Below are positions 59,092 through 64,000 of a stretch of 64,000 nucleotides of DNA, piece after piece (position 1 is the stretch's first letter; every line of letters begins with the position of its first letter). The stretch is taken from the NCBI GenBank assembly GCA_020634115.1, contig JACKCH010000010.1, positions 806,001-870,000 on the forward strand. Direction: 5' to 3'. The translations under genes and the position numbers were made by a program. A model generated the notes under the pieces. It saw nothing but the letters and a program-made list of their open reading frames with translations, did not search any database and had not been told where the DNA came from. This DNA comes from Anaerolineaceae bacterium (GTDB taxonomy: Bacteria > Chloroflexota > Anaerolineae > Aggregatilineales > Phototrophicaceae).

Positions 59092-59339
59092 AAGCAGCTA
59101 CTTTATATATATGCTTTATACGATAAACACCAATCTATCGGATTCAAAATACCCCCATCTATAAGAGATAATCCAATCCAACAGGAACTATCGTACATCA
59201 TATTAGCAATCTTTGTCCTATCCACACGGCTAGTACTGGAGGCCAGGTGCGCTAGAAGTTGAAAAAGCCGGGTTCGATGTGTAATGCGACTCGCTTATTG
59301 AGGTGGAAATGCTTTCAACTTTGCACCTTTGCAGATTTC

Positions 59340-60710
59340 TCATTTGAGCAGCGTGGTGAACCAATCGTAGGCCCAGCCCTGCCCAATAAACGTGGCAAGC
59401 GAAGCAAAAACCGACCCGCCAACCCACCCGAATAAAGCAACAGCCAATGTCCGCCAGAACTTGGGGTTTTCCTTAGGTTGTGGCAGGTCAGATATTTTGC
59501 GGGTACGCTCCGCAATATAATTGCTTAGCGGTATCGCTCCTAAAATGATTAACAATACACCCAATAAGAGAATGGCTTCTGGCATCTGAACAAAGAGTGT
59601 CATCAGGTATCCAAGAAACAATAGAACAGCACCAGATGCCAGTGTTTCCAAAAACATCTCCAGAGCGAGACGGTCAATCAGCCAACGTTGATGGTAGGCT
59701 GGTGGTTCAGCCGAGGCACGAAAGACGTAATCATTAAGCGTTTCCTGGAAAGTAGCGAATCCAAACACCAGAAAAAATACCGCCCACCACAGCCACCAGA
59801 TGGTCGCCACCCCCGCCGGGACAACCAGCGATAACACCCCCGCAGCGATCAGCAAACGGCGGTGCGTCTTGCCTGTTATATCTTGTTGCTGCGCCAGTCG
59901 ATGGGTTACGCCCAGGTCAACAGCGACGACAATCAGAGTTATCGTCGCCACAATGTCAGTATAGGTTGTGAAGATGTTTGTCAGCCAGATGACGACGGCA
60001 ACCGCCGCCAGCCCCGCCAGCGCAAACGACGTGATGAGGGCATAGCGTCGCGCCGCTTTCGGCGGCAATAGATACACCCACACACGGCTCAATAAATAGG
60101 CATGAATCAGCGCCAGCGGCGGGACGGCCAGTGCCAGCAGTACGATCAGGGCGACAGTAGCCGGGTCGGTGATCGTGAGTGGCAGCAGGTCAAGCAGGTC
60201 AATGCCGTTTGCCGTGAGTACCCACTGACGGGCGGAATTTGTCCCCGGCATCGGGCCGACCAGCACGCCTTCCGTCCCCATCGGCACATACAGCGTATCC
60301 TCAGTGGCGCTACCTTCAATAATGCCACTCAGGATAGGCAGTTTGAAATATTCACTATATTGATCGTCGAGGAAAAAGTAGCGATAGGTCTGGCGGGGGA
60401 ATGTCCACAGTGTCCGGCCATTCAGCATCAGCGTTTCATCATAACCCATGCTGAGTTGGACGCCGTTGGGATCGTCTCCGTTGAAACCCTGTTCGGCAGC
60501 GTGCCAGGTCTGGCCGTAGTCGTCGGTTTGGTAGAAAGTCCAGCCGGTTTCGACATTCCCGACCTGAGCAAGTGCCTGTCCCGGCGTGTCGGGGTCAGCC
60601 CGCACACCCTGCACATGAATCGGGTCGTAGTAAGGCGGGTCACAGGCCAACGCCGCCAGCACCAGCATGAGCAGGGGCAGCCACCAGCGATACCGTTTGA
60701 GTAAGCGCAT
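59340..60710 (-). CDS. Polytopic membrane lipoprotein of unknown function
   Basis: 456 residues. A lipobox-like signal ends at C23 (LLMLVLAALAC). The N-terminal 150 residues resemble one or two BNR/Ycf48-type blades (GWTFYQTDDYGQTWHAAEQG). From about 185 there are seven or so membrane helices (ATVALIVLLALAVPPLALIHAYLLSR; LITSFALAGLAAVAVVIWL; GAVLLFLGYLMTLFV). No recognised family for the membrane part. Confidence 0.65.
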   Translation of the reverse strand: MRLLKRYRWWLPLLMLVLAALACDPPYYDPIHVQGVRADPDTPGQALAQVGNVETGWTFYQTDDYGQTWHAAEQGFNGDDPNGVQLSMGYDETLMLNGRTLWTFPRQTYRYFFLDDQYSEYFKLPILSGIIEGSATEDTLYVPMGTEGVLVGPMPGTNSARQWVLTANGIDLLDLLPLTITDPATVALIVLLALAVPPLALIHAYLLSRVWVYLLPPKAARRYALITSFALAGLAAVAVVIWLTNIFTTYTDIVATITLIVVAVDLGVTHRLAQQQDITGKTHRRLLIAAGVLSLVVPAGVATIWWLWWAVFFLVFGFATFQETLNDYVFRASAEPPAYHQRWLIDRLALEMFLETLASGAVLLFLGYLMTLFVQMPEAILLLGVLLIILGAIPLSNYIAERTRKISDLPQPKENPKFWRTLAVALFGWVGGSVFASLATFIGQGWAYDWFTTLLK

Positions 60711-60872
60711 CTCCGCTCCTATAGCTAGGTCACACCCATTATTCTACCTGGTAGCCAGATTTATTGGGATATATCGCCCCAAATTGGCTGGCGGTGCCTG
60801 GCGGCACATTCTAAATACGACCCATCCAAAAAGCGTCATGCTCTCAAAAATTGCGATACAGAGAGTAGACGC

Positions 60873-60917
60873 TTTATAGGAGGACATAAGATGAATTGGT
60901 TACGAATAGGTGCTTAG
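60873..60917 (+). other. Strong ribosome site with an 8-codon mini-ORF
   Basis: TTTATAGGAGGACAT (60873-60887) is identical to the 15 nt in front of the SelW-like gene (11064-11078). The AGGAGG lies 7 nt before ATG 60891, which encodes only MNWLRIGA before TAG (60915-60917). The frame runs head-on into the 3' end of the kinase gene. Either a leader peptide or the stump of a truncated gene. Confidence 0.45.
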
Positions 60918-63900
60918 CGGGGTAGCAGGCTGTTGACGACCTGTTCCAGTTCGAGTGTACGCCCTTGTTCCAGCCCTTCCGCAATCGCTTCAGGCGTCAG
61001 AGTCGCCTGTAGCCGTTCGATAATTCCATCAATCATCGTGCGGGTGGCGTCCGTGGTGGCAGTGTGCTGCTGTACCAGCCCCAACCAGCGTAACGACTGG
61101 CGCTGGTTGGGTGTGATGTCCGCCATTTCGGTGAGAATCTCCATAATGGTCGGGCTGGCCTTAATCTCCCAGGCCTGCTGGAGCGCCTGCTGGTAGTAAT
61201 CCAGCGCCTCGCCCAGTTCGCCGCGATCTTTGGCGACATGCCCCATGTTTTGCCAGATCGTCGCCAGCCGTTTGCGGTCACCGGTTGCCCGCGCCATCTC
61301 CAGGCTCTCCATGAAATAGCGGAAAGCCCGGTCATACTCTTTACGCAGGCTGACCGCATATCCCAGATTATCCAGCGCCAGTGCCACGCCCCGTCGCTCT
61401 CCAATCGAGCGGCACATCTCCAGTGCTTCCTCAAAATACTGGATCGCACGCGGCAGATCATCCTGCACGCCCGCCACGCTGCCCAGATTGAGCAGCGCTG
61501 TCGCCACTTTGCGCCGTTCCCCGGTTGAACGCCCAATCTCTACCGTCTCTTCCAGGAATTGCCGGGCGCGTTCGTGTTCCCCCTGGGAGAAAGCGACGAT
61601 ACCCAGGTTGTTCGTGGCGGTAGCATGTTCTTCCAGGATATGATGCTCCCGTGCCAGTGCCAGACTCTCCTCAAAATAACGGTTGGCGCTGGCGTAATCT
61701 CCCTGGTCGTAGGCCACCATGCCCAGGCGGTTGAGCGATGCGGCGATGCTGCGGTAGGCCTTGATTTTGCGGGCGATGCCCAGACTTTCGTTCACCAGTT
61801 GGTTGGCCTGCTCGTACTGGTTCTGCCGCCAGGCGGCTTCCCCCAGAGAATTCAGGGTCGAAGCAATCCGGGCCTGTTTCTTCGTGGTACGGAAATATGC
61901 GAGACTCTGTTCCAGGAACATGGCGGCCACATCGTTATGCCCATGATGAATCAATGCCTCGCCCAGATGCTCGTTAATGTCGGCTTCCAGAGCGTCGCGT
62001 TCCGCACCTTCTTCAGTGGTGAGCGGTAGCAGCGTCAGCACTCGTTCAAAATAGGTGATTGCCTGGGCATAGGTGCTGATGTGCAGGGCATGTTCCCCGG
62101 CACGTTGGGCATGGATGCGCTCTTGCTCGACATCACCGGCCTGTTGCCAGTGCTGCATCAGGATACTGGCCTGCTCCGGTGCATCAGGATAAACCGAGTC
62201 AATCGCCAGGGCGACTTTTCGATGCAGTTCAGCGCACTTGTCGTCCGGCAGATTGGCGATCACAGCCTGGCGCAGTTTCTCATGGGTGAAACGCCACTGG
62301 CCGTCGTCCACTTCCAGAATGGCGTGGTTGGCACAGGTTTGCAGCCAGGTGTGCAGGCTATCTTTGGTCATGGAGGTGAGCATCTTCAAGTCGAGTTCCC
62401 GCCCTGCGACGGCGGCAGTCCGGAGGAAATTACGCACATCCTGTGGGACGTGTTCCAGGCGGCGCTCAATAATCTTCATCACGCCACCGGCGACGACCTT
62501 CTCCGGTAGGATCATCTCCCCGATGCGGTTCAGTCGTCCGGCTTCCTCGGCCAGGGCGCGGACAACCTCAACCAGGAAGAACACGTTCCCCTCGGTTTCC
62601 CGTTGCAGCAGGTTAATCACACTGTTTTGCCGCCCGGTTTCACCCAGAATCGACTCACTCAGAGTCGCTATTTCGCGGGTATTCAGCCGCTTGAGGGTGA
62701 GGAGTTGCATATCGGGTAGTTCTTCTGGCAGGTCGGGGCGCTCCTCGTTGATAAAGCTCCCTACGATGAGCAGCGGAAGATCGGCTACCATCCGGTTAAG
62801 GACTTTAACGACTTCCAGACTCTCGCGTGTCCATTGCAGGTCTTCCAGCACCAGTAGGATAGGGCGGGTCTGTCGCCGGAACAGGCTAGCAATCGCGCCA
62901 ATCATCCGTTCCTGGTTGGCTTCACCGTCTACCACCGCTACCTCGGGAATTTCCCGCCCCAGCAGACGCTCAATATCGGGGACAACTTCCCGCAGGATAC
63001 CGGCATCCAGATCGTCGGTTTTTTCGGCCAACAGCAGGCGGCGTACCGGGTCACGCCACAGTTGGTAGGATAACCCACCGCCCTGCACACCCTGACCATT
63101 TACGACCAGCGCACCTTTGACCAGGGCATGAACCCGCAGTTCGTCCAGCAGCCGGGTTTTGCCGACCCCGCTTTCGCCCCCTACCAGCCATGTACTGCCG
63201 CGTTCAGCGTCATACAGGTTATCTAAAGCGCCAACAAGCTGAGATAGCTCGGCTTCACGTCCCACGAACCGCGCCGCTTGAAGGTAGCTTTCGCGGATAG
63301 CGATGGTTTCCTGCGGCATCGGTTGGTCAAGTGCCGCGCTCAAATCCCCGATTACATCGTAGGCATCCCGGTAGCGATCATCCGGGTTGCGGCTGCATAA
63401 CCGCTGGAGAACATATGCGACTTCCGCTTCCTGGTTGGCTGGCTCAAAGTTGATGTCCTGTGTCAGGATGGTCAGCACCATGCTGCTGCTATTCGCGTCA
63501 CGAAACGGGTGGAACCCGGCGAATAGTTCATAGGCGATCATCCCCACCGCATAGAAATCGCTGGCGGGTGTAGCCGGTTCTCCAGTGAGTACCTCCGGCG
63601 CGATATACAGCAGCGTACCGGATACCCCCTGGCTGGGGTCATGCCGTTCGTGTAGTGTCGCCAGACCGAAATCGAGCATTTTCAGATCTCCGGTGGCGGT
63701 CACCAGCGCGTTATCCGGTTTGATGTCCCGGTGAACAACCCCTCGGCGATGCAGATAGGCCAGCGCCTCTAACATCTGGGTGAGCAGTTGGTAGCGCACC
63801 TGCAACGATTGCCCCTTGCCCGCCTGCACAATGGTGCGGGGGTTTTCAATCAGATTCATTGTGAAAAAGGGCTGTTTGGACTCATCAAACCCGTAATCCA

Positions 63901-64000
63901 GTACCTGGATGACATATGGATGGTGCAAGGAGGCTAGAATCTCAAATTCATGAGCCAGCGCGACTCGAACCTGTTCGGTTGCCAGGTTCAAGGTGGACTC
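60914..64000 (-). CDS. Ser/Thr kinase - AAA ATPase - TPR regulator (5' end outside the window)
   Basis: At least 1028 residues; the frame continues past the right edge, so the glycine loop and VAIK lysine are not visible. Kinase part: HRDIKPDN (catalytic loop), DFGLA, SGTLLYIAPEVLTG, SDFYAVGMIAYELFAG. About residue 245 an AAA_16-type ATPase begins with FVGREAELSQL; P-loop GGESGVGKTRLLDEL; Walker B ILLVLEDLQW. Residues about 640-1000 are TPR repeats (ATALLNLGSVAGVQDDLPRAIQYFEEALEMCR and similar). This kinase-STAND-like architecture acts as a signal switch. No adjacent partner is seen. Confidence 0.92.
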   Translation of the reverse strand, partial: ESTLNLATEQVRVALAHEFEILASLHHPYVIQVLDYGFDESKQPFFTMNLIENPRTIVQAGKGQSLQVRYQLLTQMLEALAYLHRRGVVHRDIKPDNALVTATGDLKMLDFGLATLHERHDPSQGVSGTLLYIAPEVLTGEPATPASDFYAVGMIAYELFAGFHPFRDANSSSMVLTILTQDINFEPANQEAEVAYVLQRLCSRNPDDRYRDAYDVIGDLSAALDQPMPQETIAIRESYLQAARFVGREAELSQLVGALDNLYDAERGSTWLVGGESGVGKTRLLDELRVHALVKGALVVNGQGVQGGGLSYQLWRDPVRRLLLAEKTDDLDAGILREVVPDIERLLGREIPEVAVVDGEANQERMIGAIASLFRRQTRPILLVLEDLQWTRESLEVVKVLNRMVADLPLLIVGSFINEERPDLPEELPDMQLLTLKRLNTREIATLSESILGETGRQNSVINLLQRETEGNVFFLVEVVRALAEEAGRLNRIGEMILPEKVVAGGVMKIIERRLEHVPQDVRNFLRTAAVAGRELDLKMLTSMTKDSLHTWLQTCANHAILEVDDGQWRFTHEKLRQAVIANLPDDKCAELHRKVALAIDSVYPDAPEQASILMQHWQQAGDVEQERIHAQRAGEHALHISTYAQAITYFERVLTLLPLTTEEGAERDALEADINEHLGEALIHHGHNDVAAMFLEQSLAYFRTTKKQARIASTLNSLGEAAWRQNQYEQANQLVNESLGIARKIKAYRSIAASLNRLGMVAYDQGDYASANRYFEESLALAREHHILEEHATATNNLGIVAFSQGEHERARQFLEETVEIGRSTGERRKVATALLNLGSVAGVQDDLPRAIQYFEEALEMCRSIGERRGVALALDNLGYAVSLRKEYDRAFRYFMESLEMARATGDRKRLATIWQNMGHVAKDRGELGEALDYYQQALQQAWEIKASPTIMEILTEMADITPNQRQSLRWLGLVQQHTATTDATRTMIDGIIERLQATLTPEAIAEGLEQGRTLELEQVVNSLLPR

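Overview
The window reads as part of a chromosome from a moderately GC-rich, probably Chloroflexota (Anaerolineae-like) bacterium. This is inferred from gene content, not from a marker gene. Supporting signs are exported beta-propellers and lipoproteins with Pro/Thr linkers, Gld-type ABC exporters with DUF4340 and MoxR/DUF58 partners, a tungsten aldehyde oxidoreductase, kinase-ATPase-TPR proteins, and many short palindromic intergenic repeats. About 51 protein genes (two cut by the window edges), one small gene of 55 codons, one tRNA-Arg(ACG) and several repeat families are described. No rRNA, CRISPR array, prophage or complete insertion sequence was seen.

Layout. 1-5.1 kb: a partial secreted protein, an SDR protein, then a tungsten AOR tail-to-tail with a sulfite-oxidase-fold molybdoenzyme, then an alpha/beta hydrolase. 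5.4-8.6 kb: an exported ferritin-like DUF2202 protein, then a TIR-FGE fusion whose last 43 codons look like the variable region of a diversity-generating retroelement (DGR); no reverse transcriptase or template repeat lies in the window. 8.7-12.5 kb: HIT protein and enoyl-CoA hydratase, an FHA/zinc-ribbon protein, a SelW/Rdx-family gene with an in-frame UGA followed by a SECIS-like hairpin (a likely selenoprotein), and an orphan amino-acid binding protein. 12.7-14.6 kb: AT-rich signalling genes (CheY-like regulator; receiver-histidine kinase hybrid). 15-20.7 kb: SH3b protein, Pmp3 peptide, lipoprotein, aldo/keto reductase, an SDR-HAD-shikimate-kinase-like operon, and an MBL-fold protein.

20.7-25.6 kb: a beta-propeller gene lying between a class A PBP-like gene and a duplicated scrap of that gene's 3' end. 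25.8-38.1 kb: P1 peptidase, DUF58, GNAT and MoxR; a GT87-like membrane protein; then an operon with a large surface protein, ABC ATPase, ArsC-type phosphatase-fold protein, small membrane protein, ABC permease and Gln-rich coiled-coil protein. 38.2-49 kb: FAD oxidoreductase, PBP2-like transpeptidase, pterin dehydratase, GH-A glycosidase, MBL protein, EEP-family protein and two glycosyltransferases. 49-56 kb: a second beta-propeller, tRNA-Arg, and a GldA-GldF-GldG-DUF4340 operon. 56.2-64 kb: GH2 glycosidase, two unrecognised proteins and a large kinase-ATPase-TPR regulator entering from the right edge.

Taken together the window is mostly envelope building, export and surface sugar chemistry plus signalling. 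The two points most worth following are the DGR-type variable tail on a TIR protein and the UGA-containing SelW gene, which ordinary gene calling would truncate.
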